From contig NC_079137.1 of assembly GCF_945859705.1 (NCBI RefSeq), forward strand, positions 80,931,150-80,995,149: a DNA stretch of 64,000 nt. The letters are read 5' to 3'. The notes below the pieces were generated by a model that was not told the origin of the DNA, searched no databases, and was given only the letters and a program-made list of their open reading frames with translations. Below, one piece after another: positions 47,084 to 59,741 of this stretch (positions within the stretch are counted from its first letter, which is position 1; each line of letters begins with the position of its first letter). The translations under genes and the position numbers were made by a program. Source of the stretch: Episyrphus balteatus. Lineage: Eukaryota > Arthropoda > Insecta > Diptera > Syrphidae.

Positions 47084-47930
47084 TTGAGATTTTACATTTC
47101 CCTTAATTAAGATGTTTTTGTTCATTTAGGGTTTACTAAAAACTGCAGGATTTCAATTCTGCGATGATTTTTTTTATTTTAATTTGCAATCGGTGCAAGA
47201 CCGGTTCATCTGTGGAACCATACCTTCTTAATTACTTATCGTAGTTTGACAAATGAGGTATCGTTGGAAGCGCCTTGTTTGTTCAATGGTTCAAAGCTAT
47301 ATGCTGTCTTATTAAATTGTATATTGTAAGTTGTAAAAACAAGTTAAGGAATAATAAAATAATACAACAAATTTTAACATTACTACTGCAAACTACAACA
47401 GATCTTCGATATAACATTGCACTGATGGTAGTGATTTCTGCTCTATACCTATCCAGGGTAACCACTAATTGTTCAATTCCACGTGGCCCGGATATTCATC
47501 CAAATTTCATTGTCCAATTTTCATTTGCTAAGGTAGTCAACATTAGAAGCCAAACTGCAAAAATTTCTCGTACCCAAAGTAAAGATAAATTCCCATGCAT
47601 TCAAAGTTTTTTCAAGGAACTTTTCACTTTCAACATTTTCACTTGATTTCCCGCTTCATTTAAATTAAGACCCCTTGCTGTTAATTTAAATCTTTGAAAG
47701 CTTAACAACAACTTAAAGACCTGGAGCGGATGTTTTTGTATATTGTAGAGAAATCTAAGTTTTTATTTCTCGATCATTATCTTAATATAGTTTCCCTGAA
47801 TCTATAAAACACTCATGTACTTTTAATCACTTCTCAAGACCAAAATCAAGGCTGCACTTTAGATATATTTGTAACACTTGTATTAATTTAATCATGTTTG
47901 TTTTTTTATTTTTTTTTTCTTTCTTTATAG
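47084..47930. other. Non-coding; ends in a strong 3' splice-site-like tract
   Basis: T-rich tract 47898-47930 ends TTTCTTTATAG. A 123-codon frame at 47275-47646 has no recognised domain. Confidence 0.35.
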
Positions 47931-48140
47931 TCTTCGTGTGAACTGAATATGAATAAGCACTATTTTCATCTTCATTCTTCTCCCCTTTATTCTCCAATAC
48001 TCACTGAAAAAGTGATCTTCTGTGGTATAGAAGAAAATCCGATTATAAACGAAGCTGGTCACAACAATTTAATAGTCGCACACGAATTAACTAATTCCCA
48101 GCTGGCAATTGCCACCTCATATTCCCATGCAACAACATAA
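47931..48140 (+). other. Candidate terminal exon after a strong acceptor
   Basis: From the AG at 47929-47930 one frame is open for 69 codons with mixed composition to a TAA at 48138-48140. The acceptor is good, but no upstream exon, domain or downstream polyadenylation signal could be tied to it. Confidence 0.18.
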
Positions 48141-48639
48141 AACAACATCACACACATTAGTCTGATGGCTGCACTCTCTGACGAACAAAGCTACTACAAA
48201 CAACAACAAAAATAAGGCAAACAATTGCAAACGGACGTCATTCATCATGCGATATGGATCATAAGACCTGCTTCTTTTTACTTTGGCCTGGTCTCACTCT
48301 GGCTTTTGGCCGGCCTGACCATCATCATCATGCCACCATCAGCGAGTGGGAACGTTCGCTCCGAACTTATTGCAGATTTAATAAAAAAAAAAATTGAAGA
48401 AACAAAAAAAAAAAAGATTGTTAGCAAGAAACCTGTTCATCTGCACGCAATAAATCGAGCCACCATAATTACTTGAAACCAATTACGAATCAACCAGGCA
48501 ACCATCACCGGCCGTTCGGCCAAACCATCATCATCATCATCATCATCATCGTCCAACAACGATGTGATACATTCAACCTTCTAATCATTCATTCAAAATG
48601 GCAATAAGTAGAAAATTAGGGGAGGTAGGGGTAAAATTG
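48141..48639. other. Non-coding; (CAT)n at 48525-48550
   Basis: Less AT-rich, with CAT units and CAACAACAAA runs. No gene supported. Confidence 0.4.
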
Positions 48640-49082
48640 ACTGTTTTTCTTATAAACTGGATTCTAAAAAGAAAATTGAGTCATTTCTTAAAAAGATGGC
48701 GCTTCGATCGGCAAGAAGATTCTCATTTTTTAAAATGTTCATTCTTTTAATAAAAAAGCTAATGCACTCCACTTTTTTTTAATAACCTAATGTCCCCCAT
48801 TTTCAAGAGAAAATTGAGTCATTTCTTAAAAAGATGGCGCTTCGATCGGTAAGAAGCTTCTCATTTTTTAAAATGTCCATTCTTTTAATAAAAAAGCTAA
48901 CCCGATCGACTTTTTTTTAATACCCTAATGTCCCCCTTAACCATTTTCAAGAGAAAATTGAGTCATTTCTTAAAAAGATGGCGCTTCGATCGGTAAGTAG
49001 CTTCTCATTTCCTAAAATGTCAATTCTTTAATAAAAAAGCTACCCCACTCCAATTTTTTGAATACCCCAATGTCCCCTTTAA
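48640..49082 (+). repeat. Tandem repeat, ~140 bp x 3
   Basis: GAAAATTGAGTCATTTCTTA begins copies at 48671, 48809 and 48953. Each continues with AAAAGATGGCGCTTCGATCG, TTAATAAAAAAGCTA and ends near CCTAATGTCCCCC. The copies are nearly identical, so the expansion is recent. Confidence 0.92.
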
Positions 49083-50029
49083 TTTAGTCACTGTGTTTAG
49101 ATAGGAGTACGCGCTTGGTTAGCTTCGCTCCGATTCCCAAGCGTTTTCGCAACAAGCGAACAAAGTTGTCCATCCTGTTGCTGCCGTGTATATTGCTGTT
49201 GCAACTCCAACGACGACGACGACGATGGCGACTACGACGACGACGCAATGCGAAAAACCACTCAATCATCACAGCACACACTTATACTCATAGCTACCGC
49301 GCCGAGCTGGTTGCCAGCCAGTTCATTCGGTGCTTCTGTTGCATCTCACCTGGAATGGATATCCAATTTATAACCGGGCTGTGGGTCCAACTTCATTTTC
49401 CCACCCTAGAAAACCCATAATCATCATCATCATCTATCGCGGGACGCAGCTAAATCAGGTTTTTCTATATTTACAGTTGTCCACTCAATAACGTCCTCTC
49501 TACTCTCGGTGTCTTGCTTGGCGAACTGCTAAATGGTGCTATGTGCACCAGAGAGCACCTGTTATGGCCACCACCTTTGTGTACCTAATCATTCTATCTC
49601 ACTCTCCGACACAGTGTTATTTCTATAATTTTTTTCTATTTTTATATATACTTTGGTTGGGAGGATGTGTGTTGGGTCTATCGATTGGGGAGTTTGTTTG
49701 TGCACCGATTGCGTGCTATGTCATCGTTCCTTATGTTCACAATAAAAGGATATACACAGGGACGCATTCAATTTGAAGGCGCAATTGTGAAGGCTTTAAA
49801 GATTTATTGGGGATTTAACTTTGATCTAAGGAGGGATCAATGGAGATGACTGATAAGGTTAGAAGCATGCAATTTCCTTGAACCTCTGTAAATTAAAGAC
49901 CTGTTGAGGCCTAGCTATTATACATTTATCCTTTTTCAGATATGTCACGACTCATTATAGAATTTCAAAATTGAAACAAAGAAAAACAATCTACATGGAG
50001 CTTAAGGCCTTTTCCGCAATCAAAAGTCT
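49083..50029. other. GC-richer island and flanking non-coding sequence
   Basis: 49090-49420 is clearly less AT-rich than the window (CGACGACGACGACGATGG at about 49210). Frames are open on both strands (minus 65 codons, Arg-rich; plus ~100 codons), largely from the CGA repeat. Minus CCATTCCAG|GTGAGATG near 49357 resembles a 5' splice site. Could be a promoter-proximal or exon region. No product named. Confidence 0.3.
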
Positions 50030-51265
50030 CGTTGAGCATTAAACTAAAGACTGCAATTTTATAATTCCACTCAAAATCTGTGACTCAAATGAGCTCTTGA
50101 AATCAGTTTGTTCATTCAGCGACAGCAATATTTTTTTTTGTACTCAAGTTTTTTTTTACTCAAGTCTGCTCTTTTTGTCTATTACACAAATTAACGAATA
50201 AAATCTATAACTTAAATATGAGCCTTAGGCCAGCTACTCAAATCTACTCAATCTTGTGACTCAAATATGTTATTTCTGCTGCTCAATACACCCAATCAAA
50301 TTTACAACTTTTTCTATTATTCAAATCTGTGAGTCATATCTTTGACAATATGTGAGTCAAATCTACGAGCCATGGTTAAGACTCAAATGACTGAAATACT
50401 CAATTTGTGTAATACAAATATTTGACTCGAGTCAAATTCACCCGCATGAGTACACGATTTTGACTCAAATGTGCGGTGTTTCTGATACTAAAGCCACTCA
50501 AATCTGCCACTCAAATCTGCCACTCAAATCTGCCATTTTTATTTAATTAATCAAATCTGCGACTCAAATTTACAAGTCGTGACTTGTGACTTGAATTCTC
50601 AAATACTGAAATCTGTAACTAAAATTAGCGAATGAAATCTTCGGCTTAACCACTCAATTATGTGACTCACTGCTACGAATCGTTGTAATGACTCAAATTT
50701 GCAACTCAAATCTTTGACTAAAATATGCGACTCAAAACTTAAATCTATCACTCAAATCTACGAATCACTCAAATTTAAGACTCAAGTAGTCCAAGCGGCT
50801 TCAAAAATACATATGTCTCACAAATGAAGTATTTAAAAATACGAATCAAATTAGCGACTCAAACCTGTCTGTGACTCAAATGTGTTGTTTCTGTTACTCA
50901 AGCCTTCCACTCAAATCAGACTTTTTTTTTCTAAAATTTGAGATTTAAGCCTTTAAATTTTGCGACTCAATTTAACGAATAGTCGCTTTAATTTGAACTT
51001 GTGGCTTTAATTTGGACTCAAATCTGTGACTCAAGTCCTCGAATCAAAGCAGTAGCAAAATTTTACCACTGAAGTACTCAATTCTTCTACACAAATCTGC
51101 AACTCAAATCTACAAATCTGGTTCAGAGTAAAATATGTTGTTTCTGCTACTCAAGTCATCCACTCAAATATGCCACTCTTTTTTGCTACTCAAATCTGAG
51201 ACTCAAAACTTGGAACTCAAGCACTCAAATCTTCTACTCACATTTCCAACTCAAAACCTGCGGTT
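50030..51265 (+). repeat. Degenerate minisatellite, GACTCAAATCTGC-type unit, ~1.2 kb
   Basis: Roughly 12-14 bp units (GACTCAAATCTGC, CCACTCAAATCTG) fill the interval, with best order at 50500-50560. A longer block, ACTCAAATGTGTTGTTTCTG followed by CTACTCAAG, recurs at about 50262, 50463, 50875 and 51127. No inverted arms were found. Confidence 0.88.
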
Positions 51266-52984
51266 TAATAAAGAAAGCTTGACATTTGAAAAGTTCATCT
51301 TATGACCAAGTTCTCCTAGAGCTTGTCCCACCTGAGTCCTGCTCCGTTTTTATTAAGGTAGATTGGATGTTGTTGGTTACTGCATACACATACACACACA
51401 CATATGCTGTCAGTGTTTATATAAATGTTTATCCCAATGGAGGCATCTTGTCGCACGTCACACGACATCCCATGGTCTTGCACTAATGGCCTGCTTTGGG
51501 CTTCTCCATATTATCCTCTCGTAGGTGTATCCAGACCGAGAGAGACACAGAGAGGAGAAAGAGCAAGAGGTGATAGACACAACGAAAGTGGACTTTGCAA
51601 AAGTGTCACCGACAATTTTCAGTTTGGTATAACTAATTGATAGCATCTCGGGCATGGACACTGGGTCGTCTGTTACTGTTATCCCCTTTAACATAAATAG
51701 AATGAGGCAATGTTGTTGATTTAGTTTTAGCCCATTGATGGCCAAAGGTATAGAAAATGGGGGAGGTACAACACTCCAAGTCCACACCTTTGAAAGTGTA
51801 ATCAATCGGAAACTGAAAGGATATAGAATAGAGATTGCCTGAATGCTTTGTTTAGGAAAAAGGAGGAATGGCGCTCATATGTCAAATCAGGATATTTATT
51901 AATTTTGTAGACAGACAGGTCTATGAACAAACTTTAAGCAATCATCTTTTTCGTGCACATGCATCAGGAAATAGCAATTAACATCAATGTCCTGTGATAT
52001 AGACTTACCAGACAGGTAAGACTACATTTTTTGTTATCCTTTTAAAGCCTGTCTAGAGTTCTTTTTCTTTTGGGTACAGACAATAAAAAACATTAAATAA
52101 ATGGCATTTACGTGCGGTTGCAGGCCATATAAAACCACAAAAAGCATCAAGGTCACTATATTTTCTCTTATCTATGGCCATAAATCTTATTCTAAGAACG
52201 AAACCAACAAAAAAAAGGAAACAATTGCCAAACCATAAAAATGTCGTCTCTTGGCTTATGCAGTATTTTCAACTTGTTTCTATATTCTCACAGAGCTACC
52301 TGTTTTTTTGAGTTTTTTTTTTTGTTTTGTGGGAAGGAAATTATGTATGTGCTGTGCATTTGTGTTTTTTTTTTTTTTTTGGGTACCATCGAGTTTTCAA
52401 ACAGTAGCACGTTGTACGTGTGTCATAGCACATTCACATGACTCTTAAGTCCCAAAATCCTAACAAACAACAGAGAGAGAATGAAAAAAAGGAACAATAG
52501 TTGCATGACCCACGGTCATCTTAAGGATTTAAGCAATCTTTGTTTAGGTTGATGTTGTGTTCTTTATACTCCTTATGACACCTTTTTGAATACTATACAA
52601 TATAAACCTGCGTTTATATTGCATGGCAACTAGATACACTTTTTGTGTTGTGTGTACTTGAGCTCTACTAAGGTAGTGCATACCTACAAATCGTGGGAAA
52701 GTAGTTCTAGGAAGCAAAATGTCACATGACAAATCGACAAAGAAATGTTTTTTCTACTTATTTTTGTCTTGTTATTTGAAAACGGAAATGGCTTAGATGT
52801 AGGATTAGTGAAGAGTAGTTAGGTCCTTGTTTTTTTAATTCCCTGTTTTATATAGTTAAAGCACGAAAAAATGTTTAAAACAAGAATCTAAGAAATCACG
52901 TTTTTCTTCATACTTCTTTAGTGGAGTAACTAAAGATCAAAAAATGGAAATACTTGGGAACCCGGCCGAACAGTAACAACAGGT
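51266..52984. other. Non-coding sequence
   Basis: More balanced stretch at 51290-51830 with overlapping frames on both strands (up to 115 codons) but no recognised domain. CA-rich (ACACATACACACAC) at about 51385. Confidence 0.35.
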
Positions 52985-54260
52985 TTTTTTGCCGTTTTTA
53001 TCCGATTTTCATCGTTTTTTATTTTTATCTTTTTTTCTTTAATATGTAGAGGAATATTATATATGGAGTAATGATAGACCATGACCACGTATATATGTGC
53101 GCGAAATTTCATTCATTTTCGTAAACACAATTTTGAGATAATGGTAAAATAAAATTTTTAAATTCAACAGGTTATAACTTTTTACCGAGAGCAGATAGAA
53201 ATTTGATTAAACATTTATGAGCATCCTGATACAATTACCTTTCATTTGGTATATCACACATAACGCTAGACTAACTACAAGCCACACAATGTTAAATCAA
53301 GAGACTTGCAAAAAACCTCAAACCACCAGTGGAGATCTGTTGCGCCATGAACAAACAGCCACCAGTGTGGGAAGTACCGTAATCTCAGTCTGGAAATTCG
53401 ACATGGTTGACTTTAAAAAATTCTAACTTCTCTTGTAGACATCTTTGAAATGAGATTGATACGTCATTTGAAAGGTGAAACAATAAGCTTTCACATTGTA
53501 TAAAATTCAGGTTGTTAATTAAAAAATTCATTTAATAGCATGGGAACATAAAAATAAATGTTTTTTTTTGATTTTTTTGATGAAATTTCATCGAGTTTAA
53601 AAAATTCTAGCTCTTTTTGTAGATGTCTCATAGACTTGATCTATATATATGTTTTTAGCTAAGACAATAAGCTTTTAGATGGTGTAAAATTTTTTATAGA
53701 TTGTTAAAAAAAAATTGATTTAATAGCGTGAGAAGATAAATTTACATGTTTATTTTGCTTTTTTTAATGAAATTTGATGTAGTTCAAAAAATTCTAGCTC
53801 TCTTTGTAGATGTCTAATAGACATGATCTATACCTACATATATATATTTTGAGCTGAAGCAATAAGCTTTCAGGTGGTATAAAATTTATTATAGGTTGTT
53901 GTATCAAAAAAAATGAGTTTTTGGGTGAAGTGATTTTTTCACTTTTTTCATAAGAAATGATTGTTTTCAATAAATTATTTTAATACTTTTTGCTCATTGT
54001 AAAAATTTTAAAATGGTTTTATTATTTAGAAGAAATATTTGGCTTTTTAATGGTATAATTTTTATTGTGAGCTTTCAAAATAAAAAAAATAATATAATGA
54101 GAAAAGAAAAAAGGTATTTTTTTTTTAGCTTTTTCTTGTAAATTATGATTGTTTGAAATAAATAAACGCTTCAAATGGCTCATTTTAAAAGCACAAAACC
54201 TGTTTTCTTACGACGTTATCACGTAAAATCATCGTCCGTAAGCCGGCTTTACAGACAACC
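52985..54260 (+). repeat. DR1 copy F, with three internal core repeats
   Basis: Runs through TTCATTTGGTATATCACACA (about 53242), CACCAGTGGAGATCTG (about 53324), AAGCTTTCACATTGTATAAA (about 53487), and two more diverged repeats of the AAGCTTTYAGATGGTATAAA core (about 53668, 53865). It ends GACGTTATCACGTAAAATCA, then GGCTTTACAGACAACC at 54260, the inverse of the left end of copy D. Confidence 0.78.
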
Positions 54261-54300
54261 TCTTTTTTTTCAAACATCGTCGGTAATTAAACCTTTACTA

Positions 54301-55540
54301 TAGATTAAAAATTGCCGATGTTGCCGTTTTGATTTTTTAAAATTAATTGAAGATTTTTGTGAACAAAAAAAAATTGTTTTCAAAAATTTCACAAATTAAT
54401 TGATGCCAAAAGATTGTCTAGGAAATTTAAGGAAAAAAAAAATAAGCGATAGATGCAATTTTCTAATAAATTGACTTTAAACAAAAAAAAAAATATTTGA
54501 ACACAATGGCAACACCTACTATATTTAACTATAAATTTTTAAAAAGCTAGAACCTTATTCATAGATATTTGTAAAATTAAAATTAAGTAAATTGAAAAAA
54601 TGGTATAGTAAAACTCAGATTTTTGAAAAAAAAAAATTACCTATTGAAGAAATTTTCACATGTAATTTTTAAAACTTTTTCGTAATATAAAATGCATTTA
54701 TTTTTCAAATTTTTTTGAAATTATAAAAAGAAATGCCAATATGTATTACAATTTATGAAAAAAATTAAAAAGTATTTTATTTCCGAAGAACTGTTTTTAT
54801 TAGAAGTTTTGAAAAAAAAAATTAACTTATTTTTTTTTAATTCAACATGTAAATATAAAGTTATTTTTTTTTTTCATTCAATAGCCCTGATTGTTGAAAG
54901 TTAAATAGGAAAAATTTAAAGTTCTTATTACCCAAAGTCTTTAAGAAAATCAATTATTTCAATTCAAAAATTCAGTTCTTATCAACAAAAAAAAATCCTA
55001 TGAAATTGAAGTAATTTTTTTTTTTCCAAACCATAATATGTATTACCTTTCCCTTTTCGGAATTCGACTGATAATATTAATGGCCCAAAAATTTTTTAGA
55101 AATAAATTCATATTTTTACTCCGAAAAAGTTTGAAAAAAAGTCATTTAAAATTTTTTAATAACGTTTTTCTTTTCAAAAATTTTGAGTTGAGGACCATTC
55201 TTTCAAAAACTCTTGATTAAATTTAATGGATTTAAATTTTACAGTAAGAAATGAGAATCTGGCTTTTTAAAAACGTGTATGTATATTGTTGGTGTTGCCG
55301 TTGTGTTCAAAATATTTTTTCTCTTTTTGAAGTCAGTTTGTGACAAAATTGCATTTATCGCTTAAACGATGGAAGATTGTCCCTTACTCCTGTATATTTT
55401 TTTCCTTAAATTACTTAGAGAATCTTTTGGTATCATTTATTTTATGAAACTTAAGCAAAAAAAAAAAACGGTTTTGTTAAAAAAAAATTTAATTTTAATT
55501 TAAAAATACAATACGGCAACAGCAGCAATTTTTAACCTAA
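54301..55540. mobile_element. 1.24 kb foldback element, GGTTAAAAATTGC ends
   Basis: TAGATTAAAAATTGCCGATG at 54301 matches inverted TAGGTTAAAAATTGCTGCTG at 55540. The arms extend ~240 bp with ordered shared blocks: GTTGCCG, CCAAAAGATTSTCTARG, AATTTAAGGAAAAAAA, GCGATARATGCAATTTT, TTGAACACAAYGGCAACACC. No coding capacity and no clear TSD. Confidence 0.8.
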
Positions 55541-57002
55541 AGAGATTGAAGTTTCGGAGAACTCTGAAATTTCTAGTTTTATGGAAAATTTTGAGTTTAA
55601 TTAATTTTTCCTCATTATAAATTCCAAAAGAACACGAAACGGTTAGAAAAAAATACGGAAAAGTCATGGTTTATTGTTCCGACCTTATTTAGAAAGCACC
55701 TAACCTATACTTTGAACATATTAACATTTAAATGAAGTGGCAGCAATTTCCGCTAATTGCTGTTTTATTTATCAAATGAGCAAATTGGAATTTTTTTTTT
55801 TCAACAAAAAACCTTTTAACATTTATAAATGAGAAAATATTCAAAAATTAGTAAAATATTTCAAAATACATCAATTTAAAAGGGCATTACCGCCACATAC
55901 TCGTACTCGTAAATTCGACAAAAAAAAATATTTCAAATTAACTGACCGGAAAGTATTCAATTTATCGTTTTTATTCCTCATGTCGATGTGTGTGTTTGTG
56001 TATTTGTGGGTAAAAATTCTTATCACTTTCGCCTCATTTATATTCTAAAATTTTAAATGGACTTAAATTTATATAAATTTCCCTTTTCCCCTTATCCTGG
56101 ATTTCATTTCATTTCTGCCCTTATTTCTTATTAATACCTTTTCAATTTTAACGAAGGTCATCAGAAGCAAATGTCTTGGTTGGTGGAGATTGCCAACTTG
56201 CCACATTGCCTTCAATTTCAGCTGGTTGTGTGAAGTGCCTGCAATTTGTGAGTGTCATTTCCCGCGCATTACTTTATGGACCCTCTTTTGAGGTACACTT
56301 TGACTTCTTGTCTTATATATAAACTCGTACACATTTATGCCTGGGAGTTTGGTTTGTCATTTTGATACAAACACATTTCTGCTTCTCAATTATCCGTGAA
56401 AATTTAACAAGAATAGCGTCGAAAATGGGAAATGGTAATAGCCAGTTTTATACAAGGTATAGCCTCCAGGTCTTTCTCTGGTGGATACTCTACTCTTGTA
56501 TAAGAATATGAATGGCAAAAAAAAAATAAAGGGGAAGAAATTCATGGTCGGTTGGATAAATATTTTTACCCTGGCTATGGCTAACAATCTTAATCGTTTC
56601 GGACAAGCTCAGTGAAGTGCTGGTGGATACGCACCTTTTAAAAGAATATGAACAAACAAAGGTTTCTGACTGATATCGCCCCCTTATTCTGTTTATGTGC
56701 TTCACATATATAGAGGTAGAAGTGGTAAGTATACTTTGTTATCTTATAAGTTCTGATAAATGAGGGTTTTTGAATTCCATTAAGTGTTTGGATGATGTGA
56801 AGATTTTTTTGTTTTCGTTTACCCTTTTTATTGATTACGTTAAAATGGTCATTGTTTTGAGATAACTTTGTGAATAAGTTTTCTGTTTTGCGATGACTGA
56901 TACGTATTTTATGTTATAAAATAAGTGGCGAATGTTTCTTCAACCTCTGAAATGGAAACACTTTTTAGTGTTTACTTGAGCTAAGCTAGATGTGTACTTT
57001 TA
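55541..57002. other. Non-coding sequence
   Basis: No feature supported. Somewhat less AT-rich around 56150-56300. Confidence 0.4.
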
Positions 57003-57979
57003 ATTGGTATAAGCTGATTTTATCAAAGCAACAACTACCTACATAAAAAAAAGTTTTTGCTTGATTGGTATAAAAAAACTACAAGTATGGAAATTGTATG
57101 AATGCTTGATTGGTATAAAATCAAACGGCGGAAATCTAAAATTATTAACAATTATGGCCCGTATTTTTCGAAGTAAAAAAAGACAAAAAAATTAGTAAGA
57201 TTTATACCAATAATGAAAAGTTCATTTAAACAAAATATTAGCACATTTTTTAACTTTATGCTACGTTAATTGGTATAAAATCAAAATCAAAATCAATAGG
57301 AAACGGCATTTGACACATTTAAAAAAAATAAGAACTATTATTCGTCAAAAAAGAATAAAAACTAATTATTTCTTCATTGGTATAATTATGTCAAAATTTC
57401 AGTAAATGAAAACTATTTTTTGAGTCAAATACCAAGAATTTCCATTTTCTTCCAATTTCTCACTGGTATAAATCAATTATACTTCAAACTTCTAGTTTTC
57501 CTTATGATTGTTTGATTGATGCAATATTATCTACATCTGTGAAGAATTTACTGATTTTGCCATAATTTGTGGCAGAATGTCTTAAACAACAAAAGAAATA
57601 TCGTGCATAAATTTCTAACTGGTATAAAAAAAAGTTTGACCTTCAAAGTACTGACTAATAGTAAAAAGCAATTTATAGATTAAAAAAACTTGTTTTTGCT
57701 ATATATTTAAGCATACGTGTTGATTGGTATAAAAATAAAATGCACGACTGGGGTCGCACGTACTTGCTCTTTCAGTTCAAAACACTTTTATGTTAGTCTA
57801 CTTGTAGCTTTTAAAAGCTGGCTCTAAATTAAAAAAAAAAAAAATTGATATTGGGGAAGAGCCGACATTTAGGGCAAAATTTTGTTAAATGAATAAAATT
57901 TTTTTTTTGTTGTTTGACTTTTTTGAGAAAAAATAAAAATGCAGTTTTATTGCCACTGCTTTAAATATAACGTATACAA

Positions 57980-58260
57980 AGTTTAATCAAAATCGTTAGA
58001 GCTGTTTTTGAGAAATTCACAATATCGTATTTTTTTGTATGGGAGGTATACGTTCTAAACAAAAAAAAAAAAAAAAAAAAACAAAAAAAAAAAATAACTT
58101 TCAGAATTCCATAAAAATCATCTGTACCAAATTTGAAGACAATCGGTCCACCCGTTTAGGCTGTGGAAATGTGTACAGATGGACGCACAGACGCACAGAC
58201 GCACGGACGGAATTGCGAGACCCACTTTTTTGGAATTCTCCATTATCGTAATGTTGGTTT
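57980..58260 (+). repeat. Second copy of the CAGACGCACAGACG repeat core
   Basis: Colinear with 46560-46815: AAATCGTTAGAGCTGTTTTTG, TACCAAATTTGAAGACAATC, GGTCCACCCGTTTAGGCTGT, then ACGCACAGACGCACAGACGC, then ACTTTTTTGGAATTCTCC and ATCGTAATG. The simple repeat differs between copies ((CAGA)n versus (CAGACG)n). Confidence 0.7.
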
Positions 58261-58533
58261 TGATTAAAACCTCAAAATTTTTTTTCGACACGAAACCAAT
58301 ACTTACCCTATAGAGCAAGTAAAAATTACAGGTATAAGTATATTGTGTATTTTTTCTATATTTAAAAAATAGCAAAACACTGCGAAGGTATATTTAAAAT
58401 TAATTACAATTTCTGATCGAGAAAAAAGCCTTTTCTTACAAAAAAATACGAAATTATTTGACTAGTAGTTAACTTCGTTGATTTGCATCAATGATATAAA
58501 AAGCTTTCTTTCAGATCAACAAATGTCCAAAAC

Positions 58534-59425
58534 CAGTGGCGTACGTTGAGTCACCGGGGCCCCAGGGTAAGACTAAATTTTGGGGCCCCTTTGATATTTG
58601 GGGGCCCCTTTTTTTTTTTGTATGGCTTATTTATTTTTAGGTTTATTTTAATGTTTTAATATGTTCGTAATGCACTTTGCTATATTTACTTAAAATGTCT
58701 CTCATAAAAGTAGTAAACATTTGTACTAGAGGCCCCCAAAATTAAATATTTAGAGACCCCTAAAATAAAAATTTTTTAGAAGAAGAACTATCAATTCTTA
58801 AATTGATAACTCTTGGGGCCTCTGTTCTGAAGTAATAAATACATATTTTATTTTCCATCATCAGACATATTTTTTTTTATTTTAGAGCCTCAAAATTAAG
58901 TGCTTAGAGGCCCCTAATATATAATTTAATTTTTTTGGAGCCAAGAATTAATAGGTATTGGGGCCTCTGTTCTGAAGTTATATTCGGAATGCCACCAATA
59001 ACGTGATGTTTTTGTTTTGGGCCCTGATGTATTTATGTTGGGGCCCCTGAATTTATTTTTAATTTTCCAGTTTATTGTTTTGAACCACTCTTGAGGATCC
59101 TCAAATAAAATTTTTTTGCTTTTTTGGGGCCCCTAATGTATTATTTGTGGTGGCAAAGATTTTTCAAGTAATATTATTAAAGGCCCTAAGATAAAATTAT
59201 AATATTTCTTTTAAAAAAGCAGTTTATTTTTTTTGGGGCCCCTGGGGTAACCTTTTTTAAAATCAATATACATATATTGTGTGGCTACGAATGCATTATA
59301 CATTACACTAAATGACATAATTCAGTTTCCTTCTCTGCATTGTCTCCAGTGAGGGCTCTGGGGTCGCGGTCGGTCGGGGGCCCCGGGGCACCGCCCCGCT
59401 TGCCCCAAGGGAATGTACGCCCCTG
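58534..59425. mobile_element. 892 bp hAT-type non-autonomous element, 8 bp TSD TCCAAAAC
   Basis: TCCAAAAC flanks both ends exactly (58526-58533 and 59426-59433). The ends are CAGTGGCGTACGTTGAGTC and, inverted, CAGGGGCGTACATTCCCTT; CAGTGGCGTA-like ends with 8 bp duplications are a known hAT signature. GGGGCCCCT or GAGGCCCCTA is reiterated about ten times internally (58560, 58601, 58610, 58730, 58910, 59040, 59125, 59237, 59377). No transposase frame. Confidence 0.92.
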
Positions 59426-59606
59426 TCCAAAACTATATATTAACTTGATTATACTGACTATTTATGCCAAAAGTGCATAACAAAACACCCTTTGATTGAT
59501 ATAAAAGATAATTATAGACTAAAAATGTAAAACAAAAGAATTACTTTGTGATTGGTATAAAATTTTACAATTTGTGTGTTATTGTTGGCAACTCCAAGCG
59601 ATATTA

Positions 59607-59741
59607 GCTGCGTTCCTTTGGAAATATTTATCTACTTTTTAGTACTTAAAACTACTTTGAACTACTTTGCTATACTGAAAAAGTAGTTCAAAGCAGCTTT
59701 AAGTACTAAAAAGTAGATAAATATTTCCAAAGGAACGCAGC
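59607..59741. mobile_element. 135 bp near-perfect hairpin MITE, TA flanks
   Basis: GCTGCGTTCCTTTGGAAATA is inverted at the other end, with ~60 bp arms (through AGTACTTAAA and ACTTTGAACTACTTT) around a ~12 base loop at about 59682. TA flanks both sides (59605-59606 and 59742-59743). It is the most perfect foldback in the window, so relatively young. Confidence 0.9.

Noticed and set aside
49084..49281. Arg-rich 65-codon minus frame
   Set aside because: The Arg runs come from a CGA/CGT simple repeat on both strands; no start or splice evidence supports a protein.
50030..51265. CRISPR-like array
   Set aside because: Units are degenerate, have no constant repeat with unique spacers of fixed length, and sit in eukaryotic-type DNA without cas genes.
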